Source: Varroa destructor (taxonomy: Eukaryota > Arthropoda > Arachnida > Mesostigmata > Varroidae). Taken from it: a stretch of DNA of 64,000 bases. Numbering within the stretch: position 1 is the stretch's first letter; every line of letters begins with the position of its first letter. Below the pieces are notes generated by a model. The model had not been told where the DNA came from. It saw only the letters and a program-made list of their open reading frames with translations, and did not search any database. The stretch spans positions 54,429,823-54,493,822 of the forward strand of contig NW_019211454.1 of assembly GCF_002443255.2 (NCBI RefSeq). Direction: 5' to 3'. The position numbers were made by a program, and so were the translations under genes. Shown piece by piece: positions 10,106 through 22,484 of this stretch.

Positions 10106-12361
10106 GTTAGTGTATTTTTTTTTTCAGTTTTGAATTAACCGAACATTCAATGGCTCACCACAGATATGCATGATGGGATGAAAATTTCCTGATTGTATGT
10201 TCTAAGTCATTGGCGCGTACCAATGCGATATTTAATTCTAGGTATCTCTGTCGCCATCGCTATATAAGAACGAGGTGTGGTATGAAAGGAACTTTTGTTC
10301 CGGTGTTATTGTGTCGTCATTAGAGTTCGTAGTAACGTGAGAAAAGCGAATTGTCGTAGCAAAGGGATTTGTCAATTTTAAGACGGAAATAAAGATCCGT
10401 AGTGGAGCATGTCTACACATGGAAGAAGTTACGTTGTCACCGAATATACCATTTTTAAGCTACTTGAGGCCTGCTTAATAGTATAGGACATTAGAAAAGG
10501 TGGAAATGTCTACAGCTGGTCGCGTAAGAGCGCTTTATTACGGAACTGGGCGAAGCAAAGCTTCTATAGGCAGCAACTAGATTTGAAAAATTTTGGATCA
10601 GTTGCGGATGCGAGGCTCCTGAAGTTGGGGCGCCTCAAAGCGGCGCACGTCCATCGTTAGATTAAATCCAGAAGCAGGGATATGTTTAGATACGTCCTCG
10701 TAAACGGGCTCACGAATTAAATCAAACCGGTGCTATAGATTTCTCGAGCCCATAGACGACCGGGAAGACGAGTTCACATGCACAGTAAATGTACAGCGGA
10801 TATTCGTGATTCTATATCGGTCTCGGCGTAAAAACCGCTAACCCCCGAACCTATATTATAAAGTCGGCGGCGCGTATGATAAGTCAGAAAGAAGGTTGAT
10901 TGGTATTAAAGTGGGTAGAAAGCTATATTCGAAGGTTAGGGGGCCGAACACGTGCATCCCAACGTCGCCTTTTGTCATAATGAAGGTGCATACGTTCAAC
11001 CGTGTATGGGAGTTTTCTCAGCTTAGGAGAACGATGAGATGGTGGAACTTGCGTATGTCGAAGCGTCAACTCGTGTTATCTCAGAGATTGAAGAGAAATA
11101 TGATTTGAGCAGAGTTTACCTTGAAAGATGAGCCAGCCCACTTCGCAGCCACTACATTATTGCAAATTGTTCTATATGATTATATCTGATAAATATATTC
11201 ATTTATGGTAATAAGGTTATCTATGGTAAAAAGGAATATTTGATATACAGTTCTGTCTCTCACAGCAAAGTAGAAAAAATGTTCTTTCCTGCATTTTATG
11301 ATTTTATGCATTTAGGGCCGACACGCAGATTACTCGAAGGCACGTTTTGATGGTAGCGCGGGATTACCGAGACTACCACTCGGATGAGGAATTGACGTTT
11401 GCTGTTTCTAACGAAGAGACATTCATGGATGAACTTGAGATGCTGAAGCTTGCAGATAGTCCAGCCGATGTTAACGTAGCTTTTTACGCCAGTCCCAAAG
11501 AACGGTCAGTAAAATTGTATCCATTATGAGCTAAATATCGTGGATTTCTATCATATATCTCTATCGTGTAGAAATAATAATGAGCAATAGCTAAAATTTA
11601 TTATTTGCAATAATTGGCTATTTTCCTCTTTTCCAGTTATGCTATGGAACCCGTGGATGATTTTGATGCAGGTGTACTACGGAAGTTTATTGAAGATGTT
11701 CTCGAAGGTAAACTTAAGCCAGTACGAAAGTCCCAACTTGCACCCAAAAAGCAGACTGGTTTAGCCAGGATCGTGGTTGGGTCAACTTTCGAGGCGGAAG
11801 TTTTAAAGGAAAAGAAGGACATTTTTATCTTTTTCTATGCACCAGACTGTGGACACTGCAAAAATTTCATGCCTGATTTCAAGAAGATTGCTAAAAAATA
11901 TAACGGTGAGGACTTGTTTGGCTCTTAGTATTTAAGGCATAAACTAATTCCGTTTCGATTAGTGGAAGCAATAGAAGCCGGCATGATTTGTCTAACCGCA
12001 CAACCCCCAAAGTATAGCGAAATTGACGTTATCAGTCGTAATTACTGTGCTTATCTATGATTGTAACCAATTCTTTCAATATATTTACACTAAAAAACGT
12101 AGACCTATATCCTATAAGGTGGAACTCCTATATGTACATGGTTCTATTGCAGGCACGAATTTAAAGGTAGCCAAACTGGACGCTGCACACAACGAGTTTC
12201 CTGATGAGTTCGCCATTACTGGATATCCAACTCTCTTCTTTGTTCCCACTGGTGATAAGAAGAATCCTGTGAAGTTCGTTGGGGAAAGAAATTTTGAAAA
12301 TGTTATAGACTTCATAGAGAAGAATCGAAACGGGAAAAGCGAGCCGAGGAGCGAACTCTAA
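8835..12361 (+). CDS. PDIA4: Protein disulfide isomerase A4 (ERp72), complete, four exons
   Basis: PDIA4/ERp72 catalyses disulfide formation and rearrangement in proteins folding in the ER lumen. Exons 8835-10105, 11316-11504, 11637-11905 and 12153-12361 join in phase to 645 residues, the same length as human PDIA4. A signal peptide (MLVIMRYLVILNILAVCWAS) is followed by a short acidic stretch. Three thioredoxin a-type domains carry CGHC at residues 85-88, 202-205 and 558-561, each with a downstream GYPT cis-proline loop. Between the second and third lie the b and b' domains (GIVDYMI, PLVGHR, VVVYYDVNFS). The tail ends RSEL, a KDEL-like retrieval signal. Start choice: the reading frame is open further upstream, but the ATG at 8835 gives a canonical signal peptide, and one at 8814 would add seven residues. 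Oddity: the third site reads APDCGHC instead of APWCGHC. Confidence 0.95.
10106..11315 (+). other. PDIA4 intron 1 with a coding-like remnant
   Basis: This 1.2 kb intron has no PDIA4 exon. At 11027-11131 a phase-0 open stretch follows a reasonable acceptor (TTTTCTCAGCTTAG) and reads ENDEMVELAYVEAST and on to a TGA. It looks protein-like but its phase cannot join PDIA4 exon 1, so it may be a decayed fragment of another gene. Confidence 0.5.
11316..11504 (+). CDS. PDIA4: PDIA4 exon 2: b' domain
   Basis: This 189-base exon follows the acceptor TGCATTTAG and ends at CG before GTCAGT. It opens with R-ADTQ, contains ELTFAVSNEETF and closes with DVNVAFYASPKER. These align with the ERp72 stretch between DYRAATQ and GEDVNAA. 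The incoming AG plus G restores the Arg codon split at exon 1. Confidence 0.9.
11637..11905 (+). CDS. PDIA4: PDIA4 exon 3: linker and third thioredoxin active site
   Basis: After TTTTCCAG the frame reads YAMEPVDDFD, then GKLKPVRKSQ, matching the conserved ERp72 linker (KFAMEP, GKLKPVIKSQ). The third thioredoxin domain begins at RIVVGSTFEAEV and has YAPDCGHCKNFMPDF. The exon ends at KKYNG with donor GTGAGG in phase 1. Confidence 0.93.
12153..12361 (+). CDS. PDIA4: PDIA4 exon 4: end of third thioredoxin domain, RSEL tail
   Basis: After TCTATTGCAG the frame reads TNLKVAKLDA, ITGYPTLFFVP, GDKKNPVKF and then FIEKNRNGKSEPRSEL with a TAA stop. GDKKNPVKF is nearly identical to vertebrate ERp72. RSEL departs from the usual KEEL/KDEL but keeps the EL ending. 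Confidence 0.93.
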
Positions 12362-12540
12362 ACGTTTTAGCTGTTATGATTGAGTAGCCATACTGTAGAA
12401 AGGGTCGATATAAAGTTAATGATGCATGACATTTTCTCGTTGGTAGCCCATTAGCCCATTTGCCTAGAAGCAAAGATTATCTGTGTAGTTCATCTTCCAT
12501 CTGTCAAAACTTACGTATTTTTTGCGTAACAGATGTGAAG

Positions 12541-12546
12541 ATTAAA
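12541..12546 (+). other. Candidate polyadenylation signal of PDIA4 (ATTAAA)
   Basis: ATTAAA lies 180 bases after the PDIA4 stop codon. No AATAAA was noticed between the stop and this point. Confidence 0.35.
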
Positions 12547-12672
12547 AGAAATGTACTTAGCATTAATGAGAACTAGTTGAGCTAGGTGATCTGATGAAAC
12601 AATGAAGTTCGTGAGTAACGTTGAATGGTCAACGATCTTTAATGTAGCGTATTTTTTTCCACAACAACCTAA

Positions 12673-12722
12673 AGACCCATATCGTGTAAGGATGGAACTT
12701 AGAGGCACGAATTTGAAGGTAG
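12673..12722 (+). pseudogene. Degenerate duplicate of the PDIA4 intron 3/exon 4 junction
   Basis: The segment repeats 12101-12170 (end of intron 3 plus the first 18 bases of exon 4). AGACC-CATAT, GTAAGG-TGGAACT and GGCACGAATTT-AAGGTAG are shared, with about 20 intronic bases including the CAG acceptor missing. It lies 570 bases downstream of the original, after the stop codon. Confidence 0.65.
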
Positions 12723-15700
12723 ACTTCTTTTGTTCTCTGAAAGTCGCTTTAGAGATATTTGTTCATACGTAGCGATGGTGGACGCCCGGAGTACACATGA
12801 GATTATCTTAACTGCTATATGTTGCGGAGAAAATGCAGGGAGAGGGGCGCGAGAGGGGCGGGGGAAGGGGGGGGGATGGGTGACTATGAAAAAAGCTGTT
12901 ACTATGTTAGTTTTGCTAATGCGCTCATTAAACGATTTTTCTATTGTAATATACATATCCCGTAAGAATGGTAGTGTATGTTTTCTGTATCGAGACATAT
13001 ATGATGAACGAATTTTGCGCTGACGGTATCTCATCATTATAGAACGTTCTAAATATTTTCGGCATCTAAATATTTGTTTCGAAATATGATTTTCGGCATG
13101 AAAACGGAAAGATTCTGCTCGAGCAGACGTCTATGGCGAGAACGTGACTGCTGTTTTGTGCGTATGTACTAATAATGCATTAAAATCGATATTCTGGTGG
13201 TTTTTACACAACGTTATCACTGGTACCGGCTATGTACAAGCTAAACAAATTTTATATAAAGGTGATAAATAGAAAGTGAGTATCAAGGTCAGCACCACGG
13301 CAAATTTTTTACTGCAACATAAAGCATAGGAAACCAATGTGTTTTATTTTATGCTGTCATCGTTATCGGCCTAACATTGTTTATATTTTACTGTCCTTTT
13401 AATTGGCGCTCTACTTAACGTGAGCAAGTGAACACAGTATTGCAAGTTTTGCTATATCTATTTAATACCGTTTTACATACCGATGGCGCGAAACTGTTAG
13501 GTGGAGTAGTCAACAGTAAAAGTGCGTTCTATAACATATAAACAATTTTATGATAATTTAATAAAGATATACATGCTTTTCATCCAATATTCATAGTTTT
13601 CAATGTATTTCCTATTTTTTATCGAAAAGGCATGTATATAAAATAGTATCCGCTCGTCATACCTCGTGTTGTGCCACTCCTGTTTTTTTCGTAAACTATA
13701 GCCTCATCATTTGTGATTTTCAAAATTCGGAGTCATTGGTTCGCATATGAGGTCTCAGCTTGTGCCTTGCGGACGCTAAATTAAAGACATACTACAGCAC
13801 TTGTCTTGCCACGGTCCACCGGATGAAGTCAGATTTGCTGACTAAATTTACGCTTACATTCAGGCATTCGGTGACGTCGACAATTATAGATTTTCACCTT
13901 ATTTACCACAAAACGATAACCGCATTTTCATCCAGTCCGGGCCTTTCTAAGTCCTTTCACTTTGTGTGTCTGTCCCTATAATTGTTCGCGCGGTTTGTGT
14001 ATCTGTAAGAATGAAATTAGGCATAAATATAATTTCATTCATGCTAAATTCCCTTCCTAGATATATGTAACCTGGATTCATCCCTCGTTACCGGTTGTTG
14101 CCTTTGTGAGTCTTTGTGGGTTTGAGACTCTTTGGGATAACATGTTGGCTCAATGCAATACCCATTGATCTCTTGTAACATTTTCGGGTCACTGAATTCG
14201 TGTTTAATTTTTGCTATTATTATTATCGTTATTTTCCATTGGCAATGCCGTCACATCGACCTACGAGAAGCCAAATTCAAAAATTCTGATTTTAATGTCT
14301 AGCTATAATGTGGAACTCCAGGTTTTACATACCTGTGGCTTTTTCTACCTACACATATTTGCGAAGTCTCTTTCCCTATAAAAATCTAGTTCTGTATACA
14401 CATATATTTTTCGCTAACTAGGTTGTAATAAGCTTAAAGCATCTACATTTGTTCGCCATAGTTGCTTATAACTAATTTGGCCTTACCAATTTTGGTATCA
14501 GTTACGCACTCTGAGGTTCTTTTGGTCAGTTGTCGTTTCGTTGTCTGTTTCTGTGTATGGATATCAGCCTCTGTATCAGATTTTTATTTAAGTAAATACA
14601 TATTCCGTAACTAGTACAGAACTCCTCTGAATGTTCGCGGTTTTAGCCTCTACTTTTGGATAAAACTGAATCGGATTATTGCAACAACGTTTTATCGGTG
14701 GCCTTTTGCGACTGGATAGCCTACCTTCAACTAGAACTCTGATTTTCATCATTTTATTTGAGCCCACAACTGAAGCTGGAATATGAAGTATTAGGTGGTT
14801 AGGTGAGTGGAAGTTAATTGTGGCAAGCCGTAGTCTAACAAAGGTTTATATTGTAGTTTTTTACTTAAATGCTGGCAAGAAAGCGACCAATGCAAGTTCG
14901 ATCACATAAATTACATAAACAGTTATAATCTCACAAACTGCCAAGTATGATGGGATTATGTCGAACCGCCGCACGGCCTTCGGATTCGCATTCGCCTTTT
15001 TTGTTCGAAGTGACTGTTTTTTCGAGTCGCAGAAAAGTCCCCGTTTTGTGACGTCCTTGGGTGTCTTGCTTCTAATTGCACAAGGCGCGGTGGATTATCG
15101 GCCACGGCCTTAGCAACGATATCAGGTCCAGTTAAATTTAAATACACAGCACTTATTCGTGAGTGTTCCGCGGTTTTCCTTATGTCCATACTCTTTTTTC
15201 TTAGTTTTTTTGCAATTCCTTGATTAACCCCCCAATGCTACTCCTGTGCTTATCACCGTCTCTACGAACTCTGCTAATATGCTGTCTGCAGTTATGTTTC
15301 GCCTTTAACGTGCACTTAATATGTTGTTGAGATCATTTATTATTATTAAATAAAATTTAATAATCTAAAAGATACGATTTCTGCCGATTTGACGGTGTGT
15401 TTCAGCTACTTTTCGGTTTGGCAGACCATTTATTTTGCCCTTGGCCTTCGGTAGTAGCGAGTACCGATTCCTCACTCCTATATCATCCTTGACTGAAGTT
15501 GACAGTTCATATCTACACTTTTTGTTTTATTTGTTCCTCGTTATGTGGGTGTGATTCTTTTATCACTTTCTACCAACACAGCTGACATGGCCGGGTGTCA
15601 TTCAACACACATCTGAGACTTGATCTGTTCCACCTATATCGTTATTGAACTCCTTCCTATTTTCTTTTCAGCCGCTAAGTGCTTTCATTCGTACCACGGC

Positions 15701-18700
15701 GCACCTATTCTGTTTCATGCTCCAACTTTTTCCCTAGGGCTTTCCAGCGATGTTTTCACTGTATCAGTTGTTGTAACCAAATGCTGCTCGACTTCTGCTG
15801 CTTTTGTATAATACTATATACATATTTCGGTATTTTTCCGGTATATGTTATTTTGTTTTCTGCAAATTGTTTTTATTCTCTCGTTCAGTAGTACGAAGGA
15901 GTGGGAAAATTGAGTTTTTCAACTTTGTCAGAAATCGCTGGGAACAATTTGGATCTATTATGCCTAAATTGTCGTTGGGTTTCTAGGCTACCTAGTGCAA
16001 AGCCACAGATATTCTACTACTCGAGGTTTTTGCCTACTATAGATATCTGTAAAAGCATCAAAACGTCCACCTTATTTCCTCCTCCTAGAATACAGTTTAA
16101 TTTTCATATATGATGGTTTGTACGTAGTGAAGGTACTTCATAGGGAGTTCTTTGTGAAACAGATAATCCTCTAACGAGAGCATCCTTAAATACGCTTATT
16201 TAGCTCTATTTTTAGTCTGCCTACTTTCAGTCTCCCTCAGTCTACTTGCCTAAATTTCTCATAAATAAGTTGCTAGGTTGCACATTGTACAAAACTCTTA
16301 TTATGGGTAAAATGCAAGCTGGCCCAACAAATTCCGGTTGTGTTTTGTCGTGGGGCATCCTTCCAACAAAAGATTACGTGGTACCGCATTCATTTCCGAA
16401 ATGTGTTTATCATGAATGCGTGATGTTTAAACAAAAAAGGTTGATTTTCAATGGTTATAACTAACCATTTCAAGCTTGACTACACGGAACTGTTTGTTTG
16501 TCTAAATATCCGTAAAGTATGAAGCCAATGAGCTCCTATCGCGGTACTAATGCAGTAGGTAAGCTCGACTATAACAAGCACAGTCTGAGCCCTTAATGGC
16601 GGCGGCCAAGCCTCACCACCCCTGCTAATTTTCAGACATATGGTAAGTATTATGGTAATTCAGGGCTAAGTAATTCATAAGTATAAATTTGAAGCAAAAT
16701 CTATACATTACGTAGAAATTCCTTTGTAAGATACCTATGGCGTCTGTGCAGAGGTTAAGGACGCGGTGGCTAATTTCAAAATGCTTTCATTTTAAGGAAG
16801 GCAGCTAATACTATATAATAAAAACAAAAGAAGTTTGGAAACAAACAATGTCTTTGAAATGCTAACACAACACGCGTGTGTGATGGATGCGTTAATTCCA
16901 ATTCAACCTATACGGAGCACCATTGCATAGCTTATACGCTTAAACAATGTTGAGGGTCGTAGAGCTAAAGTCTATGTACAAAGCACATTATTTAGTATGG
17001 TGGTTTGGGCCCTGCTGAGAAAACCCGACTACCTTTAATGAACCACAAGAAAATGTCTAGATACAATTAATACGTGCAGTGCATTTATAGATTTATAATG
17101 ATAAACAATGTTCAGCTTGTTGTCGTATGGTCAACTATTTTTTTATTTTTTAAATCGATGACTGCGACCTCCGAAGGTGACGCTTACAAAATCCCTATAT
17201 CTTTAGAAGACAGTCGAAGGTAGGAAGTTCAGCTCAGGTGGGTGGCTTGCAGATTTTGAATAGGCTTCGGTGTAGTTCAGATCCAATTGTGGTGGATACC
17301 ATGTCATATTATGCACTCGAATTCCAGCAAAAAAAATGTTTCTTTTTAATTTTTTTTTTCTTTTTTAAATAAGCCTCTGGTGACTCTCGGCACAAAAGCG
17401 TGTCTTGGAAGCGAGTGGAAAATACGCGTCGGTAATGGTGCACCGGGTTTTGCATCTCTTGGACATGGGGTCTGGTGCTAAGCAAGATGAATGTTAGTAA
17501 ACTGCGTTCAATATAAATCTTGAATATACTGTCGCAGCCATCAAATATTTTGCCTACGTAGTGCGATGTATACGAGTGGTAAGGACGGCTTCAAGCAGCG
17601 CAAGCGTGGTACAGCGCGTCTTATAATAGATAAACTTGTCAAGCACACACCCATAAGGCGGTGGTCGTACAAGTGTTGCTCAAGTGCTTTTGATAGAAAA
17701 GTTGTGCATGTATCGGCCGTTTGTTGTTCGCTTCGTTCCGTGTTTTCTAGAATGGACTCACGATAGCGGTTTTTCGCAAACACGGAACTTCGAAGGCAGA
17801 AACTCTAGATGTGAAGCGGACTGACTAGCTCTGTCGTTAGCTGGCCGGAGCAAGCACTTGAAAACCTCAACCAGAAAACACTTGTTTATCAAAAGACTTC
17901 GACCACGCGCAGTCGGCAAAATGCGGACTTCGGTTTTCGATGCCATGTAGCACAAGTTCAAGATGATAGGCTCGCGCATGCTGACCTTCCGGCGTTTTAA
18001 AACACACCCTATTGTCGTGGTGGCAGTTACCAACACTGCTGTTGGATGCTCTGCACAACGGGGGCCATTTTTCTTCAGCGACGGATTCGCAGATTCTTGG
18101 TCAGCGTACCGGCGCACTTCGATGGCTTTCTCTTGCAAGTCGACATACATCGCGACAGTGTACGCACTCGCGTGCTCTAATCTATATCCATTTGTCCGGA
18201 AATAAGCACGCCATGACAGGTTGGGAATATAATAATAGGTTATGAGCTGAAGGATTAGTCGTGATTTTTTCGGACTGACCCGATGTGAGGATGTACCCAT
18301 TAGCCGTCTATCCTTTTTGCAACGTGCGTATTAGCGCTACCCATCGAGGACTTGCCTTTGGGTGCACCTTATTGATGCACTAGAACTGATATTTTTAAAC
18401 AGGGGCATACGGCTTGCGAGTTTGCAGTGCTGCCTAGCGTCACAATGGCAACGCAGCTAAAGCTTGCCGCTCCGGTTTGTCTTGCTTTAACAAACGCAGT
18501 CTAAAGACTCTGCGCGTTGATATATTCTCTCTAAACAGCAACAGGTGTTCCTTTTTGCTTGGTCGGTACGCAGCTTTTTTCGGAGGAAAAAGGTTGTATA
18601 GTTCTCCGTTGGAAATTTGCTATGTAGTCGTGTCGTGCGCACGTAAACTGAACCACACCTGTGACGTTTCTCGCAGAAACCGTTATGCTTCTCGTCGGTT

Positions 18701-18751
18701 TACCACGTGCTATCTTCACTCACACGCTCTAATTGCTCGACCCGCCTCCTG

Positions 18752-18801
18752 GGTCGTGAAGTGCATGGGGCGATCCACGTCACCCCATGCACTTGACGAC
18801 C
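18752..18801. repeat. 19-bp inverted repeat, 12-nt loop
   Basis: GGTCGTGAAGTGCATGGGG (18752-18770) pairs with 18783-18801 with one mismatch. Pairing continues outward for about four more bases if one bulged G is allowed. The loop is CGATCCACGTCA. Confidence 0.92.
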
Positions 18802-19164
18802 AGGCTGCTCGTGCTCATATCGCCAGCCGCCTCACTTTTGAAGCGGGCTGTCTTGGTGTTGGCGTTGGTTAGCAAGAACGAGCACCTTATAACTACGCGT
18901 TTTGCGCTCATGTAGCCATAAACGTGTATGTATTCAAATACGTATGCTATAACATTTCGAGTAATCCGAAAAATCATAGCAAAGCTATGCTACAGGTCTT
19001 AGGTACATGGTAATGTTTATTAAGTTAGGTTTTTAGATGTATCTCAGGCAACAAGCCGGTACTCAATCAGCGTCACCTCTGCTGCAATCATAAAACGTCC
19101 TGGCAGTGCGGCACATAAAAGTCCTTATGTACTTCCAGAGGAGAAATAACTTTTTTCTTTGCAG

Positions 19165-19356
19165 GGAGGTGCTGAATCTAAGGAATTAAAAATCGGAAGC
19201 CAATTGCAGTTGAGCTCCGATCAGTCCCGTATATATGTTAATACCGGATACAGCCGTGCTTCCGAACTGGCCCGAATATTATTTGGCAGTGTTTTCGAAG
19301 TGAGCCAGATCAGTAAGATCATCGAGGGTTACTATGAGCAGAACGTCTTTCAATAA
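19165..19356 (+). CDS. Terminal coding exon of an unidentified gene
   Basis: A strong acceptor (TTTTTTCTTTGCAG) opens 63 codons and a TAA. Only phase-0 entry avoids early stops. The peptide runs GGAESKELKIGSQLQL, IYVNTGYSRASELARIL, FGSVFEVSQISKIIEGYYEQ and ends NVFQ. Composition and codon use are clearly coding-like, a mixed polar/hydrophobic helical C-terminus, but I do not recognise the family. AATAAA overlaps the stop codon itself (19352-19357), so the 3' UTR would be very short. Upstream exons were not found with confidence. The weak candidate is an ATG at 18445. Confidence 0.6.
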   Translation, partial: GGAESKELKIGSQLQLSSDQSRIYVNTGYSRASELARILFGSVFEVSQISKIIEGYYEQNVFQ

Positions 19357-22300
19357 ACCGATTTTACCCGAGAAGATATTCTCATATTAGTGTATTTGCG
19401 TAGATTAAACGTTTTGCGAAGTGCCAGTAGATCGTGAGGCAAGGGACCGGGTCTCCTAATATGTTTGTCTGTCCTTTGAGGAGGAAAATGGATTGAAAAG
19501 GTAATATGAAAAGGCGTTCGTACTCGTAATACAATGTACACTCGGCTAAATTGTCACGTACAAGAACTGCCAAGTACAACGCAATGATGGTCTGACGTAC
19601 AGGATGTATGTCACATAAAAACGGCACCATCAGAGTTGACCGGTGACCAACGGTCGACTCCAAACAGGGTGACTAAACAAAATTCTCGTCGAGACCATGA
19701 ACTTTTTGAGGTACTCAAACTCGACTGTAAACGGTATTGCGAATAGGTGCCCAACTGCAAAAGGAGCAGAAGCAAGCTTTAGGCCAGCATAACGCAAAGC
19801 CCACCCGCTACGAGAGCAACGGTGGCTGCTTGTGCTTTATAGGATGCACCTATCGCGTAAAGGTCATAAGGTCGGAAGTGCGTGATTCAGAGAAAGAATT
19901 AATATAGAGCCGAAGCATGAATGCTAATCTTTTAATTTGCGTAACTAATAATAACCCCATAGATACACAAATTCTTATTTGAGGAGTTTAGAACAGTACA
20001 CACTTCACTTACTTATCAGAATATCTTATTCTCAATTTTCAACCTTTACATGTGCCAAAGGGCTAAATTTAGTACCTTTTTCGACTGGGGTACGAGCGTT
20101 AGAGCGGTACCATGAACGAGTACTTAGGTTCAAGCTGTATCCGTGCTATCATTTGAGTCTTGAGTCGTAGCCAAAAACGATGGAGCTGGGATTCAAGATG
20201 CTCAATGTCCAAATAAAATAGAACTTGACCTAAATTATGCTAGCTTTAAAAGGTGAAGACTCAGTAGTTTTAACTAACAATAAACATTTAGACCGCTCAG
20301 GTCCCGTAATTCGCTTTCAAATACAAATCACCAACCCTTTGGCTATTATCCAGTTTCCAAACCAGTGCTAAAACCTCAATCACCGCTGTAGTCTTCGTAC
20401 TGATCTGTGGTACTCTGTCATGGTTTTAGAGAGTTGTACGTAGAATTTTCGGTTAAATCATTTTTATGACATTTACTGAGGTGATCTTAACGTTTCTCGT
20501 GATTTTAAGGAAGATAGCCTCTTAGGTGAAGAATTTTACTTAGGAGCAATAGGGTTGCAAATCACAGACACGAAACGATGCGTCTCCAAGCCATGTTTGT
20601 GCTCCGAGTTGCTTCATTCCTGATATTACTCGATCAAGATCGATCCAAATTCATATTTTGTTCCAACAGCGCCACCATAAATGAAACATGTGCGATACTG
20701 ATTAATTATCTACGTTACTATCAGATGAGTACGAAGTTCCGACAACGCAGCAGACAATTACTATTTATTATAGTTAGCACCATTTTGATCACTCTCATTT
20801 CATTATGCCGTACTGATTGCAGTAGAAGTAGTGCAAACAAAAATTGGTTTGAAACGGTACCGATGTGATGGTATTATACGCAGTGAGGACGAAACAGTGG
20901 TCTCGGATCTTTCTTTAGCGTGTGTACATAGCTTCGTTCGGATAACACTTGATGATGTTTGCTAACAAACGATTTCATCTCAATGCGCAAAGGGTGTTAT
21001 AAGACTTTACGCTTGCTTCAGCCTTCTAAATACGCGGAGTTCCCTTGTTTGTTCAGGGCTACTTGGTAGAAAAATGAGTTAGAGTTGTATCATACGTAAC
21101 AACGAAGCACCTGACTGTTTTTTTACGCCTTCACTACGTGCCACCTATACATACGTAAAGCGTATTCAGCCACGCCGAATTCGTGATTAAATTGTGTTTT
21201 CTCTCACAAAACGACCGTGTCCGTTCTTACCTGCCGTTAATGTGTTCATTTTACTATTCATTACTGTGTGAGACAGCCTAAAGTAAGAGCGAGTGGCCTT
21301 TCATTATTGGATGTGTTCCAAATGCTGGGCTAGAAAGCAAGAACTGATATCTAGCTAACGACGTGGTACATTGAATGCAATCAACTGCAGGGTGCGTATT
21401 ACGTTCTGACAATATATATGTTCAACCCAAAATGTGTACATATTTATAAAAATCCTGAAATGACCCCCTCCCCCCTCCCCCGAGACACGAAGGAGCATTG
21501 AACGGATGGAAACGCTGTCTACATTGTTACATGTTGCCTGTGTTCTTTCATTTGATCACGAGGTCTGAACTCGAACAATAAAAGGCGAAGCGTTTTATCG
21601 TTCGAAGTAATAATAAACTTCATGGCAAACCTGCAAGTAAGTACAAAGCCTGAAATGTCCGCACCTTCGCTACGAAATCAGAGATCCCGAGGTACCAAAT
21701 CTTCGGCGTTGCCCGTCCGCTATTCCAGTGGACACTGCATTGAAACGTGCAACATTTGTTCCTACACAACTATTACGTGAGGCTTATTTTTATCATTATG
21801 TGCCACTGTACGGCATACATTTTATTTTAAGACTTTCAGATTGAACATTCAGCCAACTGGAGAGGAATAGTTTAACTAATGAAATTATATAGACCCGTAC
21901 ACGTACGAACGCGCCACAGTTTCGAAGCGCTTGTCAACTGATATTACATACTAGTTGAATTTAAATAAGACACCGTTACGTTCATAAATATATATATATA
22001 TATATATATTTATTATTAGCAATAAATGCAAATCTATATATAGACTCTCTTTCTGTCTCAGATTAGCAAAATATGAACTGATCCTAAATATATAATAGAA
22101 AGCGATTCATTTGAGATGTTTGACCCAACGAACGTTTGTATTGTTGACGTTGTACATATATCGGTGTATGTCGTCTGCGCATGTCGTTTGAGGAGGGGGT
22201 CGATTCCTCATAAGCTCAATTCTAATTCGTAAATAGCAGCAGCTCGAAGCACTTTCGGATACTTGTCAACTTGTTATTGTTACTGTTGTCCACGTTTACA

Positions 22301-22484
22301 TAAATCTGACAACATTGTAACAATATATGCTATCGTCGTGTCCATGGATAGTGACAATGCCAGCTACGTAACTGCGCGTTGCGTCGACCGAAGTACTGTG
22401 ACAACTATTCATACTTTCAGTTAGAACGGTATTGGATATATATATATTATATAATATATATATATATAGTTATGATGTGGTCAA

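Larger units (their letters stand above)
12362..19164. other. Gene-poor AT-rich interval
   Basis: No recognisable gene is seen on either strand. A G/A-rich tract lies at about 12836-12876. Around 18445 an ATG in strong context (CACAATGG) opens MATQLKLAAP and could be spliced at a weak GT to the exon at 19165, but this is unproven. An inverted repeat is at 18752-18801. Upstream exons of the 19165 gene presumably lie here or were missed. Confidence 0.5.

Noticed and set aside
17758..18300. 180-codon minus-strand open frame
   Set aside because: No recognisable domain, signal or splice support. An open frame of this length is plausible by chance in 64 kb searched in six frames.
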